From Tiliqua scincoides (Eukaryota; Chordata; Lepidosauria; Squamata; Scincidae): DNA of 64,000 nucleotides. This document shows, one piece after another, positions 11,338-22,254 of this stretch. The stretch is taken from the NCBI RefSeq assembly GCF_035046505.1, contig NC_089821.1, forward strand, positions 6,434,501 to 6,498,500, given 5' to 3'. The position numbers were made by a program, and so were the translations under genes. Within the stretch, counting starts at the first letter, position 1. Each line of letters begins with the position of its first letter. A model generated the notes under the pieces. It was not told the origin of the DNA and searched no databases. It saw only the letters and a program-made list of their open reading frames with translations.

Positions 11338-11640
11338 ATCCACAAGGTCGCCAGTTCGAGGCCACCGGCACCGTGCGACCTTGAAGCAGCTGGCAAGCTG
11401 CAGCTGAGCTGTTCCATCTGCTCGGAGCGTGGGAGGATGGAGGCCAGAATGTTAAACCAGATCGGAGTGTAACAGCTTGAATGTGGTGGTTCTTGAAAGA
11501 GAGAACCTTCTTTCAATTTGTAAAAATCCCTGCGTGGATTTAATAAGCCTGCCTGTGTAAACCGCCTTGAATAAAGTCTTGAATAAAGACCAAGAAAGGC
11601 GGTATACAAATACTGTATATTATATTATTATTATTATGTT
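11338..11640 (+). mobile_element. tRNA-derived SINE (reptile type)
   Basis: A B-box-like GGTCGCCAGTTCGAGGCC near 11346 is followed by a long body. The body carries AACCGCCTTGAATAAAG and AGGCGGTATACAAATAC and ends in (ATT)n at 11620-11637. It sits inside or beside the CR1-like remnant. Confidence 0.65.
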
Positions 11641-12560
11641 CTAAAACTTCCCACCGTCAATTTCATGGGATGGGTTTAGCACGACAGGAGTGGGGGGAAA
11701 AAAAAAAAAAAACTTCTCTCACCACCCTGAAATCTGAGAGATGGGTTTTCTTGCTTGGAAGCTTTCTTTGTACAGTGCTCTTCAGTGTGTTACCTTTTAT
11801 TGTGCTGAGACCTGCATAAAAATGAAATGTCATAATTTGATAGCCTTCTAGTCACTCATAGAGTTTGTTTTTCTAGTCTCCTGATAGTGTTCACAAATTT
11901 AATAACTGCCCTTGTGTCTGTTTTCTTCCCAGCTTTCGGTTCAGCTTATTTCTCTGACAGTTTGCAGGAAATTCCCCCATCTTGCATATTCCACAACAGG
12001 AAGAAAAGGAAGATGAAAAGAGAAGAGGACATTAGCCACCCTTTAGAAAACATTTGATGAGCAATCAGACCGTATGGATGGTTTGACCGAGAAGGAGAAA
12101 TCATTGCTATTCCATTACATCACTTGCAGTCTTTGCTAGCTATTTGCTGCCGGAATTAATTGAGTAGTTCAAACTGAAAAGTTTATTATGAGTCTTATTA
12201 TCTGCACTTCAAATTTTGTGGAAAAAATATAATTTATCCCTAATCAAAAAATAATAAGGTTATTTGCGAGGAGTTGAGGATAACACCAGAATGATTTTGC
12301 AGCTGATTAAAATATATGAGGATGAATTCTTGCCTCTCTGTTTTGATGCCTGGGATTATAATGAAGAATGACTTGGCAGGTCTTTGCATGATCTCTAAAT
12401 GACAATGACATTATCATCAATGCCGGGCTTTATTATACGGCTGTTATTTTCGGAATTCTTATAAGGCTGAGTGAAGCGAAGTCACATTTCCATTCAAAAT
12501 GCCACTTGCCTAAGACATTCCGTGGAAACACGTGTCAATACCTTTTATAAGTATCAAGGG
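11641..12560. other. Stretch without recognisable gene
   Basis: Poly(A) run at about 11698-11713. The 12050-12530 part has balanced composition and no repeat I recognise, so it may be old unique sequence. Confidence 0.45.
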
Positions 12561-12831
12561 CAGTGGCGGAGCTAGAGGGGGTACAAAGCACTAAGTTTTG
12601 CAGGGAGCCTCACCGTGATGTGCAAGCACCTCTCCCCTCCTCTTATTTATTATTTATTTAATTTAGTGATTTATATCCCGCCTTTCTGTCCAATGAAGGA
12701 CACTCAATGTGGCTTACAATTAAAAACATATAAAACAAATATATTCCGAAAATATATTCCGAAAAGAAGGGGGACTGCGGTGAGGCTCCCTGCAAAACTT
12801 AGAGCTTTGCACCCCTCTAGCTACACCACTG
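12561..12831. mobile_element. MITE-A with internal insertion
   Basis: Left end CAGTGGCGGAGCTAGAGGGG and right arm CTCCCTGCAAAACTTAGAGC ... CTAGCTACACCACTG. The middle (about 12640-12765) holds a reptile LINE/SINE tail with TTATATCCCGCCTTTCTGTC and GTGGCTTACAATTAAAA. Candidate 8-bp TSDs are poorly preserved. Confidence 0.75.
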
Positions 12832-13184
12832 GTCAACACCCTTCTTCCAAGTGGCTCAGGCTAATAATGAAGAGCGATTCACATTTAGTTCACTTCCAGA
12901 CATCCAGAGGAGTAATGGCAGCTGAAGGGCATTCGCACGGTTTCCTCTTTCAGGGTTTTTGCAAGGTTATTGTTATTGCTTGGGGTAATAACAGTTTTCC
13001 CCACCCCCATGCTGCCCCTATAAGCTCATGCATTGTTTCTTTGCCTAAATGTGCTGTCTGCAGTTCACTGGTTCTCTGATTCTGAACATTCACCAATGAT
13101 GAGAAATATACTCATTTGTAATCTGAACTCAACAGCACTCTCTCCTTTCAAGGGTGTTTCAAGATGGTCAGTGCCATCCTAGTC

Positions 13185-13420
13185 ATGTCTACTCAAAAGA
13201 AAGTCCCACTGAGTTCAATTGGATTTACAGCAGAATCCTATGGTCTATATGGATCAGTCCAAAAGTCCATCTAGTCCAGCTTCCTGCATCTCCCAGTGGT
13301 TCACCAAATGCCTCAGGAACCACACAAGACAACAAGAGACTAGCATCCTAGTGCCCACCCAAGTTCCAATGAGTTCAGTGGGCTTACCTCTAGGTAAGTT
13401 TACATAGGATTGTAGCCTTA
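13185..13420. repeat. M-repeat pieces around a CR1 tail
   Basis: TCTACTCAAAAGAAAGTCCC (13187) and CAGTGGGCTTACCTCTAGG (13377) are M-repeat halves. Between them, 13243-13355 is a minus-strand CR1 3' end (CATCTAGTCCAGCTTCCTGC, CCCAGTGGTTCACCAAATGC). The CR1 tail appears to lie within one M-repeat. Confidence 0.6.
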
Positions 13421-13867
13421 TTCTCAGATCAGCGTGCTGAAGATGGCAGCCTGGATGGTATAAATTATTTGGTAGAGAATGCAACTGCCCTCTGAAACCA
13501 TGAATGTAGCAAAAATTAGAGGAAATTCTGGTCAGACGCTGATTACAGAAGTGCAGTTATTGAAAGCTGTCACTGCTATCTACTTTGCTCCCTCCAGAAA
13601 GAAAGTGATTAGATGGGATCAATGCCAGCGGTTCCCAAACTGTGCAACACAGTGAACTTAAGAGCCACTACACTTCTCGCGGGATATTTTCCCAGAAGTT
13701 CTGGCTGCATGTCTCTAAGACAGCAATGGAACTATAGAGACACCATGAAGAAATGTCTCTGGCATGAAGGGCGCCACAAACGGAGTTTGAGAACCACTAG
13801 TCTATACTAGTTTTCACTCTTTGATAATGTCATACCATTGCTATCACATAATCAAATTTACTTCCTT

Positions 13868-14000
13868 TTAACCCATTAGAATCTCTGTGGTGTAGTGGTT
13901 AGCATGTTGGACTAGGTCCAGGGAGAGTTGAATTCAAATCCTTATTCAGCCATGAAACTTATTGTGTGGTTTTCTCTCTCTCTTAGTCTGAATTTGCTTA
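13868..14000 (+). mobile_element. tRNA-derived SINE, 5' part
   Basis: A-box-like GGTGTAGTGGTTAGCATG and B-box-like GAGTTGAATTCAAATCC in normal order and spacing, then CAGCCATGAAACTTATTGTG. It is too diverged, and too long past the B box, to be a working tRNA gene. Confidence 0.75.
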
Positions 14001-14070
14001 ATGGTTTCTTTTTTCTTAATTAAATTTAATTTTTTTACAGGATTGCATGGGAATAGAGAGGAGAATTATG

Positions 14071-14247
14071 CCGTGTTTCTCAAACTGTGGGTCGGGACCC
14101 ACTAGGTGGATTGTGAGCAATTTCAGGTGGGTCCCCATCCATTCAATATTTTATTTTTAATATATTAGACTTGATGCTCCCATGGTATGTGACCGCCTTT
14201 GGGGAAATGTTACAGATCTGTACTTTTAACAGGCTACTCTGTATACA
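14071..14247 (+). mobile_element. hAT-like element, left end
   Basis: Left end (CCG)TGTTTCTCAAACTGTGGGTC, then GACCCACTAGGTGG and AGGTGGGTCCCCATCCATT. The same order occurs at 48139 and, inverted, at 29993-30105. CTCCCATGGTATGTGACC near 14180 matches the sequence that flanks the RL insertion at 28286. A CR1 end cuts it at 14248. Confidence 0.7.
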
Positions 14248-14733
14248 CTTTTAACAATGGAAAATATTTCTTTACTCAGCATGCGGTTGGTCTGTGGAAC
14301 TCCTTGCCACAGGATGTGGTAGTGGCGTCTGGCTTAGATGCCTTTAAAAGGGGATTGGACAAGTTTCTGGAGGAAAAATCCATTATGGGTTACAAGCCAT
14401 GATGTGTATGTGCAACCTCCTGATTTTAGAAATGGGCTAAGTCAGAATGCCATATGCAAGGGAGGGCACCAGAATGAGGTCTCTTGTTATCTGGTGTGCT
14501 CCCTGGGGCATTTGGTGGGCTGCTGTGAGATACAGGAAGCTGTACTAGATGGGCCTATGGCCTGATCCAGTGGGGCTGTTCTTATGTTCTTAACTACAAT
14601 TCCCAGGAAGCTTTGCAGGTCCCTTGTTATCTGGTGTGCTCCCTGGGGCATTTGGTGGGCTGCTATGAGATACAGGAAGCTGGACTAGATGGGCCTATGG
14701 CCTGATCCAGTGGGGCTGTTCTTATATTCTTAT
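14248..14733 (+). mobile_element. CR1 3' end with two 140-bp units
   Basis: Encodes the ORF2 C-terminus (YFFTQHAVGLWNSLPQDVVV, then GLDAFKRGLDKFLEEKSIMG) ending near 14402, followed by the CR1 3' UTR. The segment CTTGTTATCTGGTGTGCTCC to GTTCTTA occurs twice, 140 bp apart (14481 and 14621). The two are joined by AACTACAATTCCCAGGAAGC. Confidence 0.9.
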
Positions 14734-14751
14734 AAATTGCTTCCACCACCC

Positions 14752-14842
14752 AGAATGATTCCAAAGGGGAGGGGCTGCTGTCACACTGCTGTGAGACTCC
14801 CTGAAAAACTTAGTGCTTTGCACCCCCTTTACCTATGCCACT
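14752..14842. mobile_element. MITE-A, right half
   Basis: GTGAGACTCCCTGAAAAACT, TGCTTTGCACCCCCTTTACC and terminal CCACTG match the right arm of MITE-A. The left half is missing. Confidence 0.65.
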
Positions 14843-16150
14843 GATTCTGAGATCACCAGAACACTCAAGCTTTGCCTTTCTGGATGAAACTTCAGTTAAC
14901 CTCCGTGCTGAAGACTGCCATGGTCCTCTAGTTTGTGTAACTTGAAATTCACCTCTTTTTATGTATTCCTTATAGTTTCTCTCTATCTCTCTATCTCTCT
15001 ATCTATCTGATTCCTGTATCAGTATATACAGGCAAATTGTTGCTACATGCAAAAAACTTTCTATGTCAATTTCATTAAAGAATACCTAGTCTAACCCATT
15101 ATGTGGAAGTTCTCCACTACAACTTTGCGGGAGATAAAAGTAGCATCTCTTCCAAATATCAAGTGATTCTGTGCCGCTATTGCTCCTTCTGCATCCCAAG
15201 CAGGGAAACATCAAAGCTTTGCAGGCTGGCGAGGAGAACCCTGGGAATGACTGCCAGTGGAATTAATTTTCTGCCATTTCCCATTCTTAGCATGTGTTAC
15301 TCGGATGCCGAAACATAATGTCATTTTATGTAGTTGTACAAATCCCAAGACTGGATACATTTCGTGTTACTTTTGCCAATTATGACAAGTTTCACATTTT
15401 CATCAGGAAATGGATTTCATGCTGATTTGAGTGATCTTGGGAGGCTGTTTTGGAGATCACGGTGTGAATGTGAAATGGTTGGAGTTTAACCTTTTCCACA
15501 GCAAACAGTGTGAAGGGACTGGAAGAAGTCACAGCTTCCCCCCCCCCCCCAGCGAATTAGTACAACTCACACGTCCCATTGCAGAGCAAGGAATACTTTC
15601 ATCAAGGCAGGCACTTGGGCCATGATGAAGAAGAGGCAAATCATTCAATCTCATATCCCAAGGCAAGGCTGTACATACCATGGATTCATTTTTCAGTATC
15701 CACACACAGACAGTTCCCTGATTCATTTCAGTTGGTCAGGCCTGCTCCACTGTGGCCTACGATGAGAGCACAGTCAGAAGGTTACCTATATGGTGGCTGT
15801 CAGGAGCTTGCCACCACCTGGTTTGTGCAACCACTGGCAAGCGACAAAAACAGGATTTTTATCCAGGCCCTAATGCGGAGCTTCCTAAAAATATCTGGGT
15901 CCAGACGTCCCCACAGCCTCTTCTTCCAAGCTCAGCCAGGTGCCACCATCTTGGAACTCACATGATTCCAGATGGTGGCACCCAAATCTCATGATGTTTC
16001 ATGAAATCCAAGATGGCAGTGTCCACATCTTACAATATATGGGGATGTCCTTCTTATGAGATTTTGTGAGATACAAGGTGGTGGTGCCTGGTGGAACAGG
16101 TAGGAGGAACCACTGTTGACATCCTGTGGCACCCCTGTGAGTATATACTG
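14843..16150. other. Stretch without recognisable gene
   Basis: (TCTCTA)n microsatellite at about 14976-15007 and a C homopolymer at 15541-15551. The rest of the stretch I cannot assign. Confidence 0.45.
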
Positions 16151-16151
16151 A

Positions 16152-17240
16152 CACCAATGGTGTCACCATGGGGGTGCGGGCCGCACCAGGTGACACGCCG
16201 GTGGGGTGACGTGCCCTGGGGGGGTGATGTGCTAAAATTGTGGCATTAGAAGCTACCCCATCCCATACACCATTGGATGCCAAATGTCCAGTGGAATGCA
16301 ATGCAAAAAACGGAATTGAAATAGCTCCTTTCCTTCAAAAGTTATGACCAAAAAAACAGAAAGAAAAAATGCATGGAGCCCTATGGAAAGTGAAAGTGAG
16401 CCGTATCACGTGTTTACTTGTGAGTAGGCATACTTGCCATAGTCTGTAGGAAAGGGCAGGCTGAGAGGAATCCAATGAATGCAGCCCCCAAAAACACCCG
16501 AGGAGGAGGTCCCTCCCTCCCAGCTGCAGTCTATTGAGCCCTATGGAAAGCAAAGCAGCCTCACAGTTGTGTTTACTCGCAAGTAGGTGTAATGGAAGAT
16601 CAGAAGATCATCAGGTGGATGCTGTGGTGTTGACAGCGATTCCATGTTTTGACAGCTGGTTGACAGCTCTGGGAAGGGCAGGGCTGGCTCCACAGCTGTA
16701 ATCAATCAAGGCCAATGGAGACTCTGATGGACACCTGAGCTTCATTTGACCTTGATGGGACTTTGAATGCACATGGACTGAAGAGATGGCTCAGCTGAGC
16801 CTAATTTGGACTTAACAAGGAGCTAGCAAGGTAGCTCACAGCTGAGCTGCATTTTGGATTATGAGACAACCAAGGATAAAAGGCAGCTTCAGAAGGACCA
16901 AAGGCTACCCTGACCCAGAGGAGACCTGACCTGGCTTACTTGGACTTGGACTGTGACCCGGCATATTGACTTTGGACTGTGAGTTGGCAATCTGCATTTA
17001 TTGAACTGGGACCTGACTCTGACTTTTGCTTGCTGCTCTTGTGAGTTTAACAAGGGAAACTAATCAGCCTTAAGTGGGCACAAGGCCCAGTGGGGAGGAG
17101 CTGTGGCAAGACAGTAGGCAGATGTGCCTTGGCTGGTGGTCAGGCCAGGCAAAGGGGAATGTGAGAAGGGTCCTGATCTGATGGAGCTGGAGTGCAACTA
17201 ATGCTCCAGAAGGCAGCCTCCCCCCCCCCCCCCACTAAAA
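16152..17240 (+). mobile_element. hAT-like element split by a solo LTR
   Basis: Starts CCAATGGTGTCACCATGGGG, continues through GTTATGACCAAAAAAACAG and TGCATGGAGCCCTATGGAAA, and resumes after the LTR with AGATGTGCCTTGGCTGG. The 5' part recurs inverted at 22255-22574, the later part at 4620-4995. A C run at about 17220-17232 marks the degraded end. Confidence 0.65.
16588..17113 (+). mobile_element. Solo LTR fossil, 526 bp, TSD GTAGG
   Basis: Begins TGTAATGG, ends AAGACA, and is flanked by GTAGG at 16583-16587 and 17114-17118. The surrounding hAT-like repeat continues across it. A TG...CA element with a 5-bp duplication is an LTR of a Ty3-like or endogenous-retrovirus element. A TATA-like GGATAAAAGG lies near 16874. 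The first ~280 bp match 56613-56870; the second halves differ. No internal region remains, so it is a dead relic. Confidence 0.8.
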
Positions 17241-17399
17241 AGGACAAAAAAGAGGCTTGAATGGTAAGGGGAAAGTTTTCTATTTTGCAATTGCAAAGGC
17301 AGGAGGGTCTTTATCTTGATGTGCCTGAAATAGAAGAACTTTAAACTGGGCACTGGGAGGGCTGGAAACCTCACTGATTCTTTTTGGGGGGTTGTTATT

Positions 17400-17555
17400 G
17401 CAGGCAGACTACAGAGTCAGCCCCATTAACCACTATGGGACTTACTTCAGAGTAGACATGCATAGGATTTGGCTCACAGGCTGCAATCCTACCCATACTT
17501 TCCTGAGAGTAAGCCCCATTGACCACAATAGGACTTACTTCAGAGTAGATTCACT
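17400..17555. repeat. Two M-repeat units
   Basis: GGGACTTACTTCAGAGTAGA occurs at about 17437 and AGGACTTACTTCAGAGTAGA at about 17530, with GGCTGCAATCCTACCC between them. Both are minus-oriented units of the M-repeat. Confidence 0.7.
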
Positions 17556-17654
17556 TGGTAGAAAAGGACTGGCTCCCCATTATTTGTTTCTTTTATTTTA
17601 ATTTAATTATTTATAATTATTTATTTTAATTTGCTTGATGATGTCACTGCTGGC

Positions 17655-18205
17655 CATGACATAAGAACATAATAACATAAGAACAGCCCCACTGGATAAG
17701 GCCATAGGCCCATCTAGTCCAGCTTCCTGTATCTCACAGCGGCCCACCAAATGCCCCAGGGAGCACATCAGATAACAAGGGACCTGCAAGGCTTCCTGGG
17801 AATTGTAGTTAAGAACATAAGAACAGCCCCACTGGATCAGGCCGTAGGCCCATCTAGTCCAGCTTCCTGTATCTCACAGCGGCCCACCAAATGCCCCAGG
17901 GAGCACACCAGATAACAGGAGACCTGCATCCTGGTGCCCTCCCTTGCATCTGACATAGCCCATTTCTAAAATCAGGAGGTTGCACATACACATCATGGCT
18001 TGTAACCCATAATGGATTTTTCCTCCAGAAACTTGTCCAATCCCCTTTTAAAGGCATCCAGGCCAGATGCCATCACCACATCCTGTGGCAAGGAGTTCCA
18101 CAAACCAAGCACACGCTAAGTAAAGAAATATTTTCTTTTGTCTGTTCTAACTCTCCCAACACTCAATTTTAGTGGATGTCCCCTGGTTCTGGTGTTAGTA
18201 TTTGA
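17655..18205 (-). mobile_element. CR1 3' end with two 140-bp units
   Basis: On the minus strand: the ORF2 C-terminus (AFKRGLDKF-type, 18000-18200), the 3' UTR, then two terminal units ending near 17655. The units are joined by GCTTCCTGGGAATTGTAGTT (17789-17808), the reverse of the linker seen in the other arrays. Confidence 0.9.
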
Positions 18206-18224
18206 TAATCCTAAATAGGATTTG

Positions 18225-18290
18225 AACCTAAATAGGATTTGAACTCGGAGCCTCTGCGTGCAGAACAGACATTCTGCTCCGAGTGCTGCT
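18225..18290 (-). mobile_element. tRNA-like SINE fragment
   Basis: On the minus strand a B-box-like GAGGCTCCGAGTTCAAATCC follows a tRNA-like body. Just beside it the 16-bp AAATAGGATTTGAACC is duplicated. A short remnant. Confidence 0.45.
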
Positions 18291-19417
18291 TCTCCCCACC
18301 TGGAAGCAAAGCAGCTGGACTGTGGCACCACAGCAATTGGTGTAGCTATTTTTGAAGCTCTGTGTGGCTGATTCCAATTATGATTCTATCAGTGCGCGAG
18401 ATTAATAACGAAACAATCTCCTTGTGTCCCGGCGTCGTTGCTCAAATACCTGAAACACAAGTTTTCTTCTTTGCCAGAACTGAATAAATTTGTATCTTCA
18501 TCCCTCCACTAATTCCTTTTAAACTGGCAGCTATGTTATGGATTTAGCCAATCCTGCATTTTTTCTTCTCTGATAAAAGAATATGCATTGTAAATTAAGG
18601 CTTTCCAGCCTGAGATAATCAAAATCCAGGGACGCAACAGTTGAGTAACTGAAAAATCAATTTGGAATTACATTATTTCTTTGGGAGGTTTTTTTTTTCC
18701 TGTTATTCTGTTTGTTTACTCTTCACTGGAGACATTCTTATCTAAATAACCAGTTCTCGTGAGAATGTCAGTTTGGGACAGTTATTGGCTTAGTTTAATT
18801 TACAATGTATGCATCTCTGGTCTATGAGACTACTAATATATCAAACTTATTAGAAACAACATTAAAGTTGAAAGTTTGTTATAAAACTCCAATGGCTAAA
18901 GCAGTCATGAATTAATAGAACACTTTGGATAGTCACTTAATTGAACCTTTATTATCCTGTTCAACAGATGAGATGGGATAGTTTTGAATCAATTTGGATG
19001 GAACCCCAGGCAACATAAAATGATCATTTCATTGTTTTGTTTTTTTCTCAGTGTAATGATGTTATGGCTGACATGTTTGCTAAGGAAGCTCATTATTAAT
19101 AGAGCAGAGTTCCCCATGAACCTTCTAAGACCTGAATTAGCCCATCTTGGGACAATTCAAATGTGCAGAAATAAACAGGTATGTGGTAGAGTCATACTTA
19201 CACTCTCACTGTCCCACTGTCATGGGCTGTCTGACTGGGCTGTCAATTTCGTCCCCAGTTTTTGAACAGAAAGAATTGCAGAAATTGGACAGCCATGTAA
19301 TCTGGCATCCACATCTAATGTTTGCATCAGATGTTATGCCACTGCGAAGTGTGGCGAATACATTCCTTTGCCACGCATAGCACATTTTTGCCTATGTTGT
19401 ACAAGTCTAAACAGGGC
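18291..19417. other. Unassigned, possibly unique sequence
   Basis: I see no repeat here apart from a T run near 18692. The part 18380-18720 has repeat-free, balanced composition and would be a place to look for a conserved non-coding element. Confidence 0.4.
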
Positions 19418-19530
19418 TGAACATAAGAGCCGCGCTGGATCAGGTCAAAGGCCCATCTAGTCCAGACATGACTAGATATATCTAGTCACCTGTATCTCAC
19501 CTGTATCTCACTGCAGCCCACCAGATGCCT
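19418..19530 (-). mobile_element. CR1 tail, minus strand
   Basis: AACATAAGAGC, GGATCAGGTCAAAGGCCCAT and CATCTAGTCCAG form a minus-strand CR1 end. It carries a small local duplication (ACTAGATATATCTAGT; CACCTGTATCTCACCTGTAT) and is head-to-head with the plus-strand CR1 that follows. Confidence 0.75.
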
Positions 19531-19540
19531 CAGGGAGTGG

Positions 19541-20540
19541 GCTATGTCAAAAGGCCTGATGCAAGGGAGGGCACCAGGATGAGGTCTCTTGTTATCTGGT
19601 GTGCTCCCTGGGGCATTTGGTGGGCCGCTGTGAGATACAGGAAGCTGGACTAGATGGGCCTATGGCCTGATCCAGTGGGCCTGTTCTTATGTTTTTAACT
19701 ACAATTCCCAGGAAGCCTTGCAGGTCTCTTGTTGTCTGGTGTGTTCCCTGGGGCATTTGGTGGGCCGCTGTGAGATACAGGAAGCTGGACTAGATGGGCC
19801 TATGGCCTGATCCAGTGGGGCTGTTCTTATGTTCTTAACTACAATTCCCAGGAAGCCTTGCAGTTCTCTTGTTATCTGGTGTGCTCCTTGGGGCATTTGG
19901 TGGGCCGCTGTGAGATACAGGAAGCTGGACTAGATGGGCCTATGGCCTGATCCAGTGAGGCTGTTCTTATGTTCTTAACTACAATTCCCAGGAAGCCTTG
20001 CAGGTCTCTTGTTATCTGGTGTGCTCCCTGGGGCATTTGGTGGGCCGCTGTGAGATACAGGAAGCTGGACTAGATGGGCCTATGGCCTGCTCCAGTGGGG
20101 CTGTTCTTATGTTCTTAACTACAATTCCCAGGAAGCCTTGCAGGTCTCTTGTTATCTGGTGTGCTCCCTGGGGCATTTGGTGGGCCGCTGTGAGATACAG
20201 GAAGCTGGACTAGATGGGCCTATGGCCTGCTCCAGTGGGGCTGTTCTTATGTTCTTAACTACAATTCCCAGGAAGCCTTGCAGGTCTCTTGTTATCTGGT
20301 TTGCTCCTTGGGGCATTTGGTGGGCCGCTGTGAGATACAGGAAGCTGGACTAGATGGGCCTATGGCCTGCTCCAGTGGGGCTGTTCTTATGTTCTTAACT
20401 ACAATTCCCAGGAAGCCTTGCAGTTCTCTTGTTATCTGGTGTGCTCCCTGGGGCATTTGGTGGGCCGCTGTGAGATACAGGAAGCTGGACTAGATGGGCC
20501 TATGGCCTGATCCAGTGGGGCTGTTCTTATGTTCTTATGG
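19541..20540 (+). repeat. CR1 3' end amplified to seven 140-bp units
   Basis: Units start with CTCTTGTTATCTGGTGTGCT (or a variant) at 19584, 19724, 19864, 20004, 20144, 20284 and 20424, exactly 140 bp apart. Each unit is the terminal ~108 bp of CR1 (ATTTGGTGGGCCGCTGTGAG ... CTGTTCTTATGTTCTTA) plus a ~32-bp linker with ACTACAATTCCCAGGAAGCC. Units 4, 5 and 6 share GCCTGCTCCAGT where the others have GCCTGATCCAGT, so these three were copied from one another recently. A short piece of normal CR1 3' UTR precedes the first unit. Confidence 0.95.
19698..20424 (+). promoter_or_regulatory. Six Staf/ZNF143-like motifs in array linkers
   Basis: Linkers at about 19698, 19838, 19978, 20118, 20258 and 20398 read ACTACAATTCCCAGGAAGCC then TTGCAG. 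The ACTACAATTCCCAG half is the conserved vertebrate promoter motif bound by ZNF143/THAP11. The second half (GGAAGC instead of GAATGC) departs from the best consensus. Binding is inference. Confidence 0.4.
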
Positions 20541-21105
20541 GAGCACTCACAAGATCCTTGAATCCCATTGCCACTCCCTTGCATCTGGCGTTCAGAGACA
20601 GTCTACTTCTAGAACCAAGGAGGTGCACCCATCATGACTGGTAATCCATGATTGAATTTTCCTCCATAAAAATTGTCAAATCCCGTTTTGAAGGCATCTG
20701 GATCAGGTGCCATCCCGTGGCAAGGAGTTCCACAGAAAACACACTAAGTAAAGAAATGTTTTCTTTTGGGCACAATCCTAACCAACTTTCCAGCATAGAC
20801 ATATCTGTACCAATGTGGCATGCACTGCATCCTGCAGTGGGAGGTAGTCAAGTGGGGCCTCCTCAAGGTAAGGGCATGGGCTTGCATTGTGACTAGGTCA
20901 GTGCTGGAACATTGGTTAGGATTGCACCCTTTGTTCTAACTCTCCCAACACTCAGTTTTAGTGGATGTTCCTTTATCCACAATAACCCTCCCATGCATTT
21001 TATACATCTTAGTCATGCCGTCCCTCAGTCCCTTTCTTCCAGACTGAAGAACCAAAAAGTGCGGTAGCCTTTCCTCATAAAGGAGGTGCCCCAGCATCAA
21101 GCAAA
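20541..21105 (-). mobile_element. CR1 ORF2 end, minus, split by MITE-B
   Basis: Minus-strand CR1: 3' UTR and C-terminal coding region (TGAATTTTCCTCCATAAAAA; GGCAAGGAGTTCCACAG), continuing after the MITE with TGTTCTAACTCTCCCAACAC up to about 21105. It meets the seven-unit array tail at 20540, so two CR1 copies abut tail to tail. Confidence 0.85.
20768..20929. mobile_element. MITE-B, 162 bp, TSD TTT
   Basis: Ends GGGCACAATCCTAACCAACT and, inverted, GGGTGCAATCCTAACCAATG. TTT at 20765-20767 and 20930-20932 is the target duplication. CR1 sequence reads continuously across the site. Confidence 0.8.
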
Positions 21106-21944
21106 TGTTGTAGGAAGTTGGATCATCAAGATTTCACTCGAAAAGCAAAACTTACGGGAATATGGGCTATTCCTAGCCAGAACAAGCTCCTCCATTTCAA
21201 CCTCCTTTCTGGATTGGCAACATATTAACCTTCGCTGCATTGTGTGTGATATTATAATCAAGTCCTTATCTAGGTGCAAATACTTCCCGTCATTAAGAAG
21301 CAAGGGAACAAAATCACTTTGTGAAAGAAAGCGTCGGCGCCGACAGAACTGAATGGAAGGAAGGAAGGTGTGAGCCTTGCAGTCACCCAGTGAGACTGAA
21401 CAAGAGAGGCTTATTCTTTAGTTGAAAGACAGGAGTTTCACTGCCTTCATAAAACTAGTCGGCTCGCCTCACTTTCTCCCCATAATCACATAATAAATTT
21501 CTTTCAGCTCTACAGTTCTTTTGAGAAAGGTGCATGATGGTTTCTGGTCACAGATTAGACTACTGGATAGTCTCTTAAAAAGAATTACACTTCTGCAATA
21601 TAAAAGAATCTTTGCAGTATAGGTCAAGACAGAACATAATAAGTTCCTTTACCGAGACCATTAAAGGATAATGCAGATATTCTTAAACAGATAATATGCC
21701 GACAGCAGGAATAAGATATAAATCCCTTTTGCATAACGTTATGTAAAAAGGTACTACCATATGGGGGGATGTGGCAAGGAGCTGATAGGATGTGCTCTGC
21801 CCCCTTTGTACAAAATTATTAACTGTTGGCACAGAGTGGCAAACAAGGGGTGGGGGAATCAAGACCAAGAATGCATTTTTAAAAGGTCTAGCAAGATCAG
21901 TGGCAGCGGCTCAGGTAGAAAGCAAGGCAATAGCTTCAAGCCCA
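21106..21944. other. Stretch without recognisable gene or repeat
   Basis: No element recognised. The 88-codon open frame at 21086-21352 has no known motif. Confidence 0.45.
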
Positions 21945-22035
21945 ATTCTATGCCTGTCTACTCAGAAGTAAGTTGCATTCTAATCAAAGGAGCTTACTCC
22001 CAGAGAAGTGTGGTTAGGATTGCAGCTTTAATAGA
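21945..22035. repeat. M-repeat, complete unit
   Basis: CCCAATTCTATGCCTGTCTA, CTCAGAAGTAAGTTGCATTC, GAGCTTACTCCCAGAG and TGTGGTTAGGATTGCAGC give one full unit in the same order as the array at 42860. Confidence 0.75.
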
Positions 22036-22254
22036 TCAGTGGCCTTACCTCTCCAGGTTTGTGGCATTTATTTATGCTCTGATGCCTGTAGATTAATATT
22101 CCTATTTCCCCAGCCCACAATACTTGGTCCTCCAAGTATCATCTTGTCAGGCTGGGTTTTCACTTTCAAACAGACCTCTTACCATGCATCTCCATCCCTT
22201 GGAGCAGGTCTTCCTTCCAGTAAGAACCAGTGGCCTCACTTGGGTTTGCATCAC

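Noticed and set aside
12615-13079. 154-codon ORF
   Set aside because: It runs through MITE-A and an inserted LINE/SINE tail; chance frame.
13868-13945. A tRNA gene
   Set aside because: A and B boxes are present but the arms do not pair properly and a SINE body follows.
19584-20540. A CRISPR-like or centromeric satellite array
   Set aside because: The units are CR1 ends plus linker with no spacer diversity, and seven units at one locus are too few for a centromeric satellite.
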